A stretch of 64,000 nucleotides of DNA, taken from positions 1 through 64,000 of the forward strand of contig NZ_FOPZ01000006.1 of NCBI RefSeq assembly GCF_900113615.1, read 5' to 3'. This DNA comes from Halorubrum aquaticum. Its GTDB lineage: Archaea; Halobacteriota; Halobacteria; Halobacteriales; Haloferacaceae. Both the position numbers and the translations under genes were made by a program. How positions within the stretch are numbered: position 1 is the stretch's first letter; every line of letters begins with the position of its first letter. Below are positions 44,447 to 54,210 of the stretch, piece by piece. The notes below the pieces were generated by a model that was not told where the DNA came from, did not search any database, and worked only from the letters and a program-made list of their open reading frames with translations.

Positions 44447-45849
44447 ACCATCCGTCTTCAGTTAAGCAAGAAACCGCGTGATAGCGGAGGCTTATCGAGA
44501 CATCTTTCGGAAGGAATGAGGAAGCCGAGTTTGTGCCCAACGGCTCCTCATCTCGGATTATGCGTCGGCTCACTACACTGTTTCCCTCTGAGTTTCTCGA
44601 AGAGCACGCCGAGGAACTCGGCGTGGTCGAACGTGACCGCAAGCTTCAGATCCCTGCCTTTGTCTGGACATTTGTGTTCGGTTTCGCCGCAGGCGAAAGC
44701 CGAACACTCGCCGGGTTCAGACGATCTTACAACTCAACTGCCGATGAGACAATCTCGCCCAGCGGGTTCTATCAGCGGTTGACGCCGACGCTTGCGGAGT
44801 ACCTCCGCGACCTCGTCGAGCGCGGTCTCGACGAGGTCGCTGTTCCTGATGCTGTTGACGCTGATATCGACCGATTTAGAGACGTGATGATCGCCGATGG
44901 AACGGTGTTGCGGTTACATGAGTTTCTTTCAGATCAGTTCGAAGCCCGCCATGAGGAGCAGGCTGGAGCGAAGCTCCACCTGCTCCACAATGCCACAGAG
45001 CAGACGATCGAACGGATCGATACTGCTGACGAGAAAACACACGACAGCACCTTGTTCAACACAGGGCCGTGGCTTGAGAATCGCCTCATGCTGTTCGATC
45101 TCGCCTACTTCAAGTACCGCCGGTTTGCGCTGATCGACGAGAACGACGGCTACTTCGTGAGTCGGCTGAAGCAGAACGCGAACCCGGTGATTACGGCAGA
45201 ATTACGGGAATGGCGCGGCCGCGCCATTCCCTTAGAGGGCAAGCAGCTCCGAGCTGTTCTCAACGATCTCGATCGGAAGTACATCGATGTAGAAGTCGAA
45301 GTAGAGTTCAAACGAGGGCCGTATAATGGGACGCAGTCGCTAGATACGAAGCGATTTCGCGTCGTCGGCGTCCGCGACGAGGACGCCGACGACTACCACC
45401 TGTACATGACGAATTTAGCGAGGAAAGAGTTCTTTCCGGCGGATTTAGCGGAGATCTACCGCTGTCGGTGGGAAGTTGAGTTGCTGTTCCGGGAGCTGAA
45501 GACACAGTACGAACTAGACGAGTTCGACACGAGTGACGAACACGTGGTGAGGATCTTATTGTACGCAGCGCTGCTGTCGCTGCTTGTAAGCCGCGATCTG
45601 TTGGATCTAGTCACTGAGCAGGCGGATGATGAGCTTGTGTTTCCGACAGAGCGCTGGGCGGCGACCTTTCGGTCGCACGCCCAGCTTTTGCTCCACGAAC
45701 TCGGTGAGTTCCTCGGCTACTCACCACCGCCGCTGCTCGACCGGCTGATCGAAGACGCTCAAAAGGTCCACAAGCAACGACCAATCTTACAAGAGACACT
45801 CGCTACCGCTACACAACCGAGGTGTGAGTCTTAACTGAAGACGGATGGT
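44447..45849 (+). mobile_element. ISH8-like IS4-family element
   Basis: The terminal inverted repeat ACCATCCGTCTTCAGTTAAG (44447-44466) is matched by its exact complement at 45830-45849. The length of about 1.4 kb and a single transposase gene fit ISH8-type elements. The flanking 10 bases are different (CACTTAGTGA and GCTTGTTCTC), so there is no target duplication; the element has been part of a rearrangement, deleting the 3' half of the sensor gene at 45831. Confidence 0.88.
44533..45834 (+). CDS. IS4-family transposase (ISH8 type)
   Basis: This is a DDE transposase of 433 residues from a GTG start at 44533, or 424 from the ATG at 44560 (MRRLTTLFPSEF). The first catalytic Asp is in RFRDVMIADGTVLRLHEF (about 120). 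The second is in LFDLAYFKYRRFALIDENDG (about 195). The Y-(2)-R-(3)-E-(6)-K signature is seen as IYRCRWEVELLFRELKTQYE (about 308-327). The frame is intact, so the element may still move. Confidence 0.93.
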   Translation: MPNGSSSRIMRRLTTLFPSEFLEEHAEELGVVERDRKLQIPAFVWTFVFGFAAGESRTLAGFRRSYNSTADETISPSGFYQRLTPTLAEYLRDLVERGLDEVAVPDAVDADIDRFRDVMIADGTVLRLHEFLSDQFEARHEEQAGAKLHLLHNATEQTIERIDTADEKTHDSTLFNTGPWLENRLMLFDLAYFKYRRFALIDENDGYFVSRLKQNANPVITAELREWRGRAIPLEGKQLRAVLNDLDRKYIDVEVEVEFKRGPYNGTQSLDTKRFRVVGVRDEDADDYHLYMTNLARKEFFPADLAEIYRCRWEVELLFRELKTQYELDEFDTSDEHVVRILLYAALLSLLVSRDLLDLVTEQADDELVFPTERWAATFRSHAQLLLHELGEFLGYSPPPLLDRLIEDAQKVHKQRPILQETLATATQPRCES

Positions 45850-47003
45850 GCTTGTTCTCGGTCGGCAATTTCTTCTTCACGGTGTTTCCGCTCGGTGATG
45901 TCCTGGGCTATTGTCATGCCCGAGAGCACGTTCCCCGACTCATCCGTGATCGGGACTGCATGAATCACCCAGTACCAACCACTATATTCCACTTCCACGG
46001 ACCGCTCTTGCCCGTCAAGGACGGCCTCAAACGCCGGTTCTAATACGTCTCTACCGACATCCCCCCAGACTTCTCTCGGGGTAGATCCTTCCACGTCCGC
46101 TGCGGCGACGGGGAGGTACTCGAAGGCGCGTCCAGAAGCCAGCGTGTATCGCAACTCCTCGTCAAACAGCGTGACGATTCCGTTGGGGAACGACTGGGCG
46201 AGCGTCCGGTAGCGCTGTTCCGATTCACGGAGTTGACGCTCACGCTCTTTGCGGTCCGTGATATCTCGAAAGTACACCGATAGCCCCGTCTCGGAGGGGT
46301 AGGCCCGCACCTCGAACCAGGCATTCAACGGTTCGGGGTAATACTCTTCGAAGGAGACGGTTTCCTGTTCGTACATCGCCTGTTCGAACTTCGGCTTGAA
46401 CTTCCGCTCTGTCGCTGCCGGGAACTCGTCCCAGACGTTCTTTCCTTCGAGTTCACGTCCATCTGGATTGATCACGTCGTGGGCCTGCTCGTTGAGATGG
46501 GTGAACTCCCAGTTCTCGTCGAGTGCGTAAAACGCGTCCGAGATTCGCCCGTAGATTTCCTCCAGTTCACGTTCGTGCTCTTTGCGTTCGGTGATGTCAT
46601 GCGTGACACAGCGGGTGTTAACGAATTCGCCATCCTCCCTGTTCACGCAGGAATCGATCAAGACGTGTCGAATAGAGCCGTCCTTCCGCTCCATCCGCGC
46701 CTCGTAGTCGTTCAATTCCTCATCCGAACGCAGTCGGTCGAGAATATCGTCGATAACGTCCTGATCCGCATGGAAGTCGGCGATGTGACTCCCGACGTAC
46801 TCCTCACGGGAGTATCCGAGAGCGTCCAATTCGGCCTGATTGGCATGGATGACGGTTCCGTCGGGTCCAACCCAATGCATGGGCACCGGCGAGTTCTCGA
46901 AGAAATCGACGAACTGCTCGTACTCGTGGCCTGACCGGTGGTCCGGGTCTTCCACTCCCTGTTTCCGAGAGGTTTCTTCGGAATCCGACGATTCCCTGCT
47001 CAT
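45831..47003 (-). pseudogene. PAS sensor gene truncated by the ISH8-like element
   Basis: Three PAS domains can be read: about 25-140 (PMHWVGPDGTVIHANQAELD), 145-260 (AFYALDENWEFTHLNEQAHD) and 265-385 (RYRTLAQSFPNGIVTLFDEE). After KHREEEIADREQA the frame enters the insertion-sequence end and stops within six codons. The dimerisation and ATPase domains that normally follow are gone, so this is the 5' remnant of a multi-PAS histidine kinase. Upstream, about 145 bases before its start, lies an IS-type end (47141-47198) like that at 23506. Confidence 0.85.
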
Positions 47004-47140
47004 AGTATGTTATGTTTCCCCACAGGGAAGTAGCAGGGGGTTCTCTACTCCGCACAAGCGTGCAATACGAGCCCTGGATGGTCTATCAGCCTGGAGTCTC
47101 ACTGATTGTGATCAATAGTGTGCTGCTCAATACGCAGCTC

Positions 47141-47198
47141 TCATTGACCGGCTAATTCAGGCGAGAATATGTCTGAAGAAGAGGATTTCAACAGGGCC
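47141..47198 (-). repeat. IS-type end shared with the element at 23506
   Basis: Read on the minus strand it begins GGCCCTGTTGAAATCC and continues through TTCTTCAGACATATTC. Over 58 bases about 51 match the left end at 23506. It points toward the PAS sensor gene, as the end at 23506 points toward the 7TM kinase. The opposite end is not found, probably lost with the ISH8 rearrangement. Confidence 0.75.
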
Positions 47199-47216
47199 AA
47201 TGACCTAATGCCGAGA

Positions 47217-48272
47217 TCAGCCGAGGAAGTCGATTCCGGTCACTTCGAACCTCGCCCCACCGGATCGCGCGTCGGTGGCGATGATATCCCACCCATGTGC
47301 GTTGACGATCGTCCGAACTACTGAAAGCCCGTAGCCGTGGCCGTCGTCGCTTGTGGTGAACCCATGATTGAAGACATCCCCTTTGTGCTCGTCGGAGATT
47401 CCTGGACCATCATCCTCGATGAAGAAACCTGTGTCGAGCGGGCCGACACGGACCGTTACGTCACCCCCACCATGGTCCACGGCGTTCTGGAACAGGTTCT
47501 CGAACAGCTCACAGAGTCGGTCGGGTTCGCTGCTCACCGACGGAATCGTCTCGTATCGGAGGGTTACACCGGCGTCGGCGTTCAAGCTCTGCCAGGCCGT
47601 CTCAATGACGTCACCGATATCAGTTGGTTCTGGGTCGGTGATGACGTTGCCCTGTCGCGCCACGCGGAGCAGATCCTCGACGAGCCGTCCCATCCTCTTG
47701 ATCGTCTCGTTGATCGTTTTGAGATGCTTCTCGTCACCGGTGTCCTCGTACAGGGTCATATTCCCTTCAATAATGTTTAGTGGGTTCCTGAGATCATGCG
47801 CGAGGATATCGGTGAACTCTTTGAGACGGTCGTTTTGGCGCTCCAACATCCGTTCGTACTCCTTCGTCGTTGTTGTGTCTTGACTAACCGCTGCGTACCC
47901 GTGAAACGTTTCGTTCCACAGAGGAGACAGCGTCAGCGTTCCCCAGAAGACGGATTCGTCGGCCCGCCGATGCCAGTGTTCGAACTCAACCACGTCAGTT
48001 TTCGGTTCCTCAAAGAACTCTTCAGGGAGGGGATTGGGCTCTGACCCGTCTTCGTCGTCGGCGAACAACAGCCTCACGGTCCGATCGATCACCGCTTCTG
48101 CGTCGTGTCCGTAGAGTGCTACCGCTGGTGCGGGCCACGAGATTATGTTTCCGTCGGCGTCGAGCATGAAGATCGCGTGACTGGAGATACCTTCGAGAAG
48201 ACGATGGGCGACAGCCTCTCCCGATTCGGACTGTTCATCCGGATGACTAGGTGAATCGAGAGCATCCATCAT
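47217..48272 (-). CDS. PAS histidine kinase
   Basis: This 351-residue soluble kinase has a PAS domain at about 25-135 (AIFMLDADGNIISWPAPAVA). The H-box is EFTDILAHDLRNPLNIIEG (His about 158). The HATPase domain is about 235-351, with LFENLFQNAVDHGG, EDDGPGIS and GHGYGLSVVRTIV. It ends just beside the IS end at 47198. The final GGARFEVTGIDFLG matches the C-termini of the kinases ending at 25298 and 53770, so the three share a recent common ancestor. Confidence 0.92.
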   Translation of the reverse strand: MMDALDSPSHPDEQSESGEAVAHRLLEGISSHAIFMLDADGNIISWPAPAVALYGHDAEAVIDRTVRLLFADDEDGSEPNPLPEEFFEEPKTDVVEFEHWHRRADESVFWGTLTLSPLWNETFHGYAAVSQDTTTTKEYERMLERQNDRLKEFTDILAHDLRNPLNIIEGNMTLYEDTGDEKHLKTINETIKRMGRLVEDLLRVARQGNVITDPEPTDIGDVIETAWQSLNADAGVTLRYETIPSVSSEPDRLCELFENLFQNAVDHGGGDVTVRVGPLDTGFFIEDDGPGISDEHKGDVFNHGFTTSDDGHGYGLSVVRTIVNAHGWDIIATDARSGGARFEVTGIDFLG

Positions 48273-48361
48273 ACAAGAATATCAGTCCCTGTATGTGAAC
48301 CCTCTCGGGATGGTCGACCATGGAACTTAACATAGCACCCACCGGCGTGGGTAGCCGAGCG

Positions 48362-48538
48362 TTAGTCCGCCAGCTCGACGACCATGACCTCCATGTCCGA
48401 GCCTTTGTCGGCGCGGTATTCCCACGTTCCGAGCGGATCTATATCGTTCTCAAGCGCGGCGAGGATCACCCGACCGAGGGCGGCCTCGAACTCCTCTGTA
48501 CTCGACAGCTCGTCGTCGGGTGTGAACTCAGTTGTCAT
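48362..48538 (-). CDS. Small acidic haloarchaeal protein
   Basis: The 58-residue product from the ATG at 48538 reads MTTEFTPDDELSSTEEFEAA and ends in a hydrophobic-acidic strand (SDMEVMVVELAD). Haloarchaea have many such small proteins; this one may be a partner of the neighbouring signalling genes. It lies between a kinase (minus) and a Bat-like regulator (plus). Confidence 0.65.
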   Translation of the reverse strand: MTTEFTPDDELSSTEEFEAALGRVILAALENDIDPLGTWEYRADKGSDMEVMVVELAD

Positions 48539-48753
48539 AGTGTGGGACACATGCGACTGGGCTCTGGTTGGAGCCGTGTGGGAATTGCCGCTGTACAAAT
48601 AACGGGACCGTAGTCGCGTGTCTCTTACATTATTACTCACATCCTCACACGTCATAACACTACCGAAAAGCATGGTACACCATGGACACATTCGTCAGAA
48701 GAAGACCTCTACCGAGGCTTTAACGCAGTTGCGTCAGAACGGACACGTATTGA

Positions 48754-49410
48754 ATGAGTGTTATTGTCGAGCTAACTATTCCATCCGGGGCGTTCGAGTT
48801 GGGACGGATCCTCCGGGTCGAAGGGGCAACTCAGATCACGCTCGAAACAATGGTGCCGTTAGGTGGGAGACCTACACCTTTCATTCGGATCCGGAACGAC
48901 GAACGGGAGATGTTCGAACGCTCCGTCCGCGAGCACCCGTCAGTCAACGCGATCCAACTCGTCAACACACACGGGGACGAAACGCTATACTCGCTGGACT
49001 GGGAACCATCTGACTCCTCGCTGCTGCGGCGGATTCTCGATCTGGACGCGGTACTACTGGATGCAACCGGAACCGCCGACACGTGGAAACTCGAACTTAG
49101 ATTTCCGAGTCATGAGGCGCTCTCGAAATTCCAGGAATTCTATATTACGGAGGAGATCAAGGTGTCGATCAAACGAATCTACAATCCAACGAAACCCGAT
49201 GCAGGGCCTTGGTACGGATTAACACCGCCGCAACGCGAAACGCTTACGCACGCTGTAGAGGCTGGATACTACTCGCTGCCGCGGCAGATATCGACACAAG
49301 AGCTCGCAGACACGTTTGACATCTCTGATCAGGCCGTCACTGAACGTCTTCGGCGGGGAATATCCACGATAGTGATGAACACGCTGTTGGTCGATAAACA
49401 GGAAGACTAA
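48754..49410 (+). CDS. Bacterio-opsin-activator-like HTH_10 regulator
   Basis: In this 218-residue protein the N-terminal 150 residues match the Bat-type sensing region (VIVELTIPSGAFELGRIL and LLRRILDLDAVLLDATGT). The C-terminal HTH_10 domain (about 155-210) begins GLTPPQRETLTHAVEAGYYS, then LPRQISTQELADTFDISDQA and VTERLRRGISTIV. Such regulators respond to light, oxygen or kinase input in haloarchaea. It is a stand-alone gene; the divergent small gene and nearby kinases suggest a role in their pathway, inferred. Confidence 0.93.
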   Translation: MSVIVELTIPSGAFELGRILRVEGATQITLETMVPLGGRPTPFIRIRNDEREMFERSVREHPSVNAIQLVNTHGDETLYSLDWEPSDSSLLRRILDLDAVLLDATGTADTWKLELRFPSHEALSKFQEFYITEEIKVSIKRIYNPTKPDAGPWYGLTPPQRETLTHAVEAGYYSLPRQISTQELADTFDISDQAVTERLRRGISTIVMNTLLVDKQED

Positions 49411-49579
49411 AACCTGGATCCTTACAGTAGTTGCCGAATCAGTTTGTATCGGCCAACAGTCTTCAGTTATTGTTCAATAATGGGATGTATAAATAGAATG
49501 CGCCGAATTTGGCGATCAGCATCCTCGATATGCGGCGCGTTGAGAGGCTCGGCAGCTACTGTTCAGGGCGGGGAGGATT

Positions 49580-49813
49580 TCAAGCAGCATTGACTGTGAG
49601 ATATTCTCCATTGTATACCTTAACAATGGAGTTACTGTACGCAAATGAGACACAGGCATTTGTTCTATCTACAAATATTGTATCTAATGCATCGGGGTCT
49701 ATCGCCGTGATTAGTTCCGGAAGATCAGAGATCGCGATATTCTCCAATTTACTTACGGCAATCGTAACTCCGTGACTTACTGACTCCTCAGTATCAATCT
49801 CATATTTCATCAA
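49580..49813 (-). CDS. HalOD1-type output-domain protein
   Basis: This 77-residue protein has the HalOD1 pattern: SVSHGVTIAVSKLENIAISD, then LPELITAIDPDALDTIF and a short beta hairpin ending VKVYNGEYLTV. HalOD1 is a haloarchaeal output domain found alone or fused to kinases and receivers. Two related genes (53810-54046 and 54893-55132) lie within 6 kb. The direct target is unknown. Confidence 0.8.
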   Translation of the reverse strand: MMKYEIDTEESVSHGVTIAVSKLENIAISDLPELITAIDPDALDTIFVDRTNACVSFAYSNSIVKVYNGEYLTVNAA

Positions 49814-50087
49814 ATGGGTAATGACGTTCTAATGTAATAATCCCTCCCTAATGTAATCTTAACTGATCGTCTGAGTCAAATCTTATAAATTCCATTGTAG
49901 ACCAACCCCAAAGACAAACATTGAAGTCTAATTAGTTGCCCGACCCCGGAAGAGGGGCGTTGATCGTTCAGTCGCTCGTTTTTGCTACTATTCCCCGTCA
50001 AATTTTGATTTCAGAGTAATATCTACATATAAATTGGATTGTTGACCAAGCCCTCAATCTAACTGTTGATATGATTAGACATAATAT

Positions 50088-50447
50088 ATGAAAGAGACTT
50101 CTGAGCCTGAAAAGAGTAAACCGGCTGACGACGAATCAATAGGGGGCTCGGAGCGGGTTAGAGAACAACTGACTGACGTAACACATCTGAATTACATCTC
50201 TAAAGACAAAATCAAGCAGGTCCTGGAGTTCGGTAGAGAATTTCTATCAGTAAACGATAAATATCCAATAAGTATCGAGGAACCCAATCACTGGGAAGTA
50301 AGTTCTAGTACCAGTTCACAAGCGGTACAGCTTCTCCTGGCCCTCAGTTCCACTCTTGAGAACACTCACTGTCGACGAATAGGCAGATCACGATCACAGA
50401 GGTGTCTCAGAGTTGGTCGGATCCGATGTCGTGATAGTAAAATATGA
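50088..50447 (+). pseudogene. Decayed copy of the GAF-type N-terminus of the next kinase
   Basis: RVREQLTDVTHLNYISKDKI and QVLEFGREFLSVNDKYPISI match the start of the kinase at 50444 (QARQQLYEVMRSDRSFDQKA and IALELGRRYLSVDNAHLTRI). Later ENTHCRRIGRSRSQ shows the TTYCRRTIRADDQ region but in a shifted frame, after which ITITEVSQSWSDPM reads in another. It is a truncated, frameshifted duplicate ending just before the intact gene (overlap of four bases). Confidence 0.75.
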
Positions 50448-53400
50448 GTGACAGTATCGAAACAGAAATTGATTTTGATCTCTCTGAATTAAGTGACAAC
50501 CAAGACAAGACGCCTTCGCCAAGTCAGGCGAGACAGCAACTCTACGAGGTGATGCGCAGTGATCGTTCATTCGACCAGAAAGCTCGGATTGCGCTCGAAC
50601 TCGGGAGACGGTATCTAAGTGTGGACAACGCGCACCTCACACGGATCGACGAGAAGACCGATCACTGGGAAGCCATCATGAGTACAGATTCGGCCGACGG
50701 AGACTTCCCGCCCGGGCTGGAACTCGATCTCGAGACAACGTACTGTAGACGAACGATCAGAGCCGACGACCAGATCGCACTCTACGACGCCCCAAACCAA
50801 GGGTGGGCCGATGACCCTGCATTCGAGGCGCACGGACTCCACTGCTATCACGGCACGACGCTCGTCCTCGATGGCGAACCGTACGGTACGCTCTGTTTCG
50901 TTTCAGAGAATCCCCGTGCTGATCCGTACAATGAGGGCGAGACGATGTTTACGGAACTGATCGCCCGCATGCTCGAACGCGAACTCGAGAACGAGCGCCA
51001 CGAGTCATTACTCACTCGACAGACCAATCTCGCTGTGGTGCTCAACCGCGTTCTCCGGCACAACCTGCGGAACAACATGTCCGTTATCCGCGGATATACC
51101 CAGATTATGGCCGATAAGCTGGACAACAAAACCATTGGGGAGATCTCGCTTCGCAACATCGATCGCCTCATAGACCTTGGCGAAAAGGCGGGCGAACTGG
51201 ATCGTATCATCGCCAGTACAGAGGAGAGCGTCCAGACCGATGTCCAAGCGCTCGTTCAAGAACTTGCCGACGAAATCCAGCAAGAACACCCGCAAGCTTC
51301 GATCTCAGTACTTTCGGACGAACAAATCACCGCCGACCTCCTGCCGAGTTTCGAGCGAGCAATCACAGAATTGATCAAGAACGCGGTCAAGCACAGCGGT
51401 ACCACTCCCACGGTCACGATCACCGTTACCCGCGTGCCGAACGCGGTCGAGATCACTGTCTCGGACGACGGGCCGGGGTTAGCCCAACACGAAATAGACG
51501 TATTCGAGGCAGGTTCCGAGACTCCACTCACTCACGGGTCAGGGCTGGGACTGTGGCTCGTCTACTGGATCGTGACCAACCACGACGGCTCGATCGACGC
51601 CACATCCAGTGACGACGGGACCACGGTGACCGTGTCCGTGCCGGGACAGCAGGTTTCGACTACTGAAGACCAAGTTGCTTCGCTTTCCCGGGCGCGCGAT
51701 CGGTACAAATCCGCCTTCGAAGAGGCCGGCGACGGGATGACGATCACCGATCAAGAGGGACACATTCTGGACGTGAACACCGAAGCAGCCCAGACATATG
51801 GGCTGGATAAACAGCAATTGCTCGGCCGTTCGATCGGAGAGTTTCTCCCTGATAACGTCGGCTACGACACGATCTGGGAGAACGCCGACAGTGATTCGAG
51901 ACACTGTGAGATGTCGGTACAGAGCACAGACGGGACGCGTCGTCTGATCGAATGTACGGCGAAAGCAGATTTTGTGCCCGGCCAGTCGCTCATCATCAGC
52001 CGTGATATCACCGACCGAAAAGAACGCGAACGGATCCTCGACTCCCGGACTCGACAGCTCCGAACCGTAATGAACAACGTGGACGCGGCGATGTGGATCC
52101 GAGACGCCGACGACGGATACGTCCTGATAAATCAACATTTCCGAGAGCTGTTCGGCATCGAAACTGACGCTCCGGTCAACGGAGAGACGGCCGACGATCT
52201 GTTCTCGGAAGACATTGCATCGCAATTCCAGGCAAACGATCAGCGCGTCTGGGAAACGGGCGAGCCGGTCGAGATCGAAGAAACGGTCGAAACGAGCGAC
52301 AGTACCCGAACGTTTCTAACGCGGATCTGTCCGATTTTTGACGACGGAATCGTGTCGGCCACGTGCGGTATTGCAACGGATATCACCGCTCAGAAAGGCC
52401 GAGAACGCGAACTCGCCGAAGCCACTCAGCGGCTCGAATCGGTCGTTGAGATCTCGCCGGACCCGATCTTCGTTTTGGACGTCGACGGGCGGATCGAACT
52501 GTGGAACGACGCGGCGGAAGACGTGTTCGGCTACTCCAGAGATGAGGTGATCGGGACACAGTTAAAGTCACTGGGCCTGTTGGACGCCGTCCAGAGCGGA
52601 TCGTTTGAAGATCGGTTCGCCCGTTTGCTATCGGGTGAAACAATTCGTGATCTGAGAGTCACGAGGAGAGCGAAGAATGGCGACGTCTTACAGCTAGAAC
52701 TTTCGGCAGCACCGCTCAGAGATGCCGCTGGAACGGTCACGGGAGTGGTCGCGGCGGCCCAAGACGTTACAGAGCGAACGAACCGTATCCAGAAGCTAGA
52801 GCAGTACGAGGCGGCGTTTAAAAAGGCGGGCGATGGCATCACCATCACTGACGACGAAGGGAGTATCTTAGAAGTTAACGCGGAAGCGGCACAGATCTAC
52901 GGCGAGGAACGAAGCGAGCTTCTGGGCCGCTCGATGCAAGAGTTTCTACCGACAGAGTTCGACTTCGAGGCGGAGTGGGGGGCAGCCCAGGCCGCGGAGA
53001 TGAAACGCGACGAAGTAGACGTGTTGAGTGCTGACGGGGGTCCACAGACGATTGAGTACACGGCTGTGCCCTACTTTTTGCCGAACCAGCATCTCATCGT
53101 CAGCCGTGACGTTACTGACCGGAAATCTCATCAACGGGAGCTCGAAGCAAAACTCGAACGGTTGAACAAGTTCGCAGGGACGGTGTCACACGACCTCCGA
53201 AATCCACTAAGTGTCGCACAAGGGAGACTAGACCTCGCATCCGACGAACTCGACAGCGAGCATTTCGAACCGATCGAGCGCGCTCACAGGCGGATGGAAT
53301 CGCTGATCGACGACGTACTCACGCTGGCACGGTCCCCTTCGACAGTCGCAGACACCGAACAGATCAACCTCTCCACGATTATCACTAGGTGCTGGGCGAA

Positions 53401-53770
53401 TGTTGAAACGGGCACTGCGACGCTTTCCGTCGAGAGTATGCAGCCGATTCAAGCGGATGAGGGACGGCTAAAACAACTCTTCGAGAATCTATTCCGAAAC
53501 AGCATCGAACACGGGGGCGAAAACGTGACGGTAACGGTTGGTGAATTAGACGATGGATTCTACGTCGAAGACGACGGTATCGGTATTGATACCGCCGAAC
53601 GTGAGTACGTGTTCGAGGACGGGTATTCGACAAGAGAGGAAGGAACAGGCTTCGGGCTGACGATCGTCAAGCAGACCGTCGAGGCTCACGGCTGGAATAT
53701 CCGTGTAACAGACGGACCTGACGGGGGCGCACGGTTCGAGGTCACCGGGATAAAGTTCACCGCAGAGTGA
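50444..53770 (+). CDS. Giant sensor protein with two histidine-kinase cores
   Basis: This 1108-residue protein has a GAF-like N-terminus (about 30-180), then a first kinase core: H-box NRVLRHNLRNNMSVIRGYTQ (His about 206) and HATPase about 290-405 (SDDGPGLAQHEI, GSGLGLWLVYWI). Four PAS domains follow (about 420-535, 540-650, 655-775 and 780-895). A second core comes last: H-box FAGTVSHDLRNPLSVAQGRL (His about 916) and HATPase about 1000-1108 (EDDGIGID, GTGFGLTIVKQT). The two cores belong to different subtypes, so this looks like a fusion of two kinase genes rather than a duplication. No receiver domain or membrane segment is present. Confidence 0.93.
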   Translation: MSDSIETEIDFDLSELSDNQDKTPSPSQARQQLYEVMRSDRSFDQKARIALELGRRYLSVDNAHLTRIDEKTDHWEAIMSTDSADGDFPPGLELDLETTYCRRTIRADDQIALYDAPNQGWADDPAFEAHGLHCYHGTTLVLDGEPYGTLCFVSENPRADPYNEGETMFTELIARMLERELENERHESLLTRQTNLAVVLNRVLRHNLRNNMSVIRGYTQIMADKLDNKTIGEISLRNIDRLIDLGEKAGELDRIIASTEESVQTDVQALVQELADEIQQEHPQASISVLSDEQITADLLPSFERAITELIKNAVKHSGTTPTVTITVTRVPNAVEITVSDDGPGLAQHEIDVFEAGSETPLTHGSGLGLWLVYWIVTNHDGSIDATSSDDGTTVTVSVPGQQVSTTEDQVASLSRARDRYKSAFEEAGDGMTITDQEGHILDVNTEAAQTYGLDKQQLLGRSIGEFLPDNVGYDTIWENADSDSRHCEMSVQSTDGTRRLIECTAKADFVPGQSLIISRDITDRKERERILDSRTRQLRTVMNNVDAAMWIRDADDGYVLINQHFRELFGIETDAPVNGETADDLFSEDIASQFQANDQRVWETGEPVEIEETVETSDSTRTFLTRICPIFDDGIVSATCGIATDITAQKGRERELAEATQRLESVVEISPDPIFVLDVDGRIELWNDAAEDVFGYSRDEVIGTQLKSLGLLDAVQSGSFEDRFARLLSGETIRDLRVTRRAKNGDVLQLELSAAPLRDAAGTVTGVVAAAQDVTERTNRIQKLEQYEAAFKKAGDGITITDDEGSILEVNAEAAQIYGEERSELLGRSMQEFLPTEFDFEAEWGAAQAAEMKRDEVDVLSADGGPQTIEYTAVPYFLPNQHLIVSRDVTDRKSHQRELEAKLERLNKFAGTVSHDLRNPLSVAQGRLDLASDELDSEHFEPIERAHRRMESLIDDVLTLARSPSTVADTEQINLSTIITRCWANVETGTATLSVESMQPIQADEGRLKQLFENLFRNSIEHGGENVTVTVGELDDGFYVEDDGIGIDTAEREYVFEDGYSTREEGTGFGLTIVKQTVEAHGWNIRVTDGPDGGARFEVTGIKFTAE

Positions 53771-53809
53771 AATCTCGCCTCAGATTATTTCAAAAACACA
53801 ACGTAATTC

Positions 53810-54046
53810 TCAATCTACCTTTTCCATTTGTACTCCGTCGATGAGTATCTCACCGTTTCCTGTGACTTCTACGACGTGGTTTGGAATTTCAAACTGGAGT
53901 CGCCATGAATTACTCTCATGATTATTCAAGTTAGTAATTGCGTCAGTTGAGACGTAGTAATAGATTTGCGAATCAAGGTCGCTGGGTTCAACGCCCTCTA
54001 CCTCCGCAATGCTCTCGATGATCGACTCAAGGAGAATTTCGTTCAT
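53810..54046 (-). CDS. HalOD1-type output-domain protein
   Basis: In this 78-residue protein, ESIIESIAEVEGVEPSDLDS and QIYYYVSTDAITNLNNH follow the HalOD1 order of a first helix, a linker with ASP-rich turn, and a C-terminal beta hairpin (HVVEVTGNGEILIDG). It ends 39 bases after the giant kinase on the opposite strand. An A/T-rich region upstream (54050-54110) carries its likely promoter. Confidence 0.8.
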   Translation of the reverse strand: MNEILLESIIESIAEVEGVEPSDLDSQIYYYVSTDAITNLNNHESNSWRLQFEIPNHVVEVTGNGEILIDGVQMEKVD

Positions 54047-54210
54047 ATTGAAATGGCTTAATTGTAATCAAATATAACAAAATTTATATTAAATTTTGCG
54101 GCTCAATTGTAAAACATTGATTTGCTCGTTAACTCGCTGTGATACGTGCGGTGATTGATCTATGTTATAACACAGTTCTAAGCTTTCGAAGCCCGCCACT
54201 AGTTGGTACA

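Noticed and set aside
47217-48272. Second kinase near the IS end at 47198 as part of the mobile segment
   Set aside because: The inverted repeat there points away from this gene, so the gene lies outside the element.
49488-49500. TATA-like GTATAAATAG on the plus strand with no plus-strand gene after it
   Set aside because: Could drive an antisense transcript of the HalOD1-type gene, but A/T boxes occur by chance and nothing else supports it.
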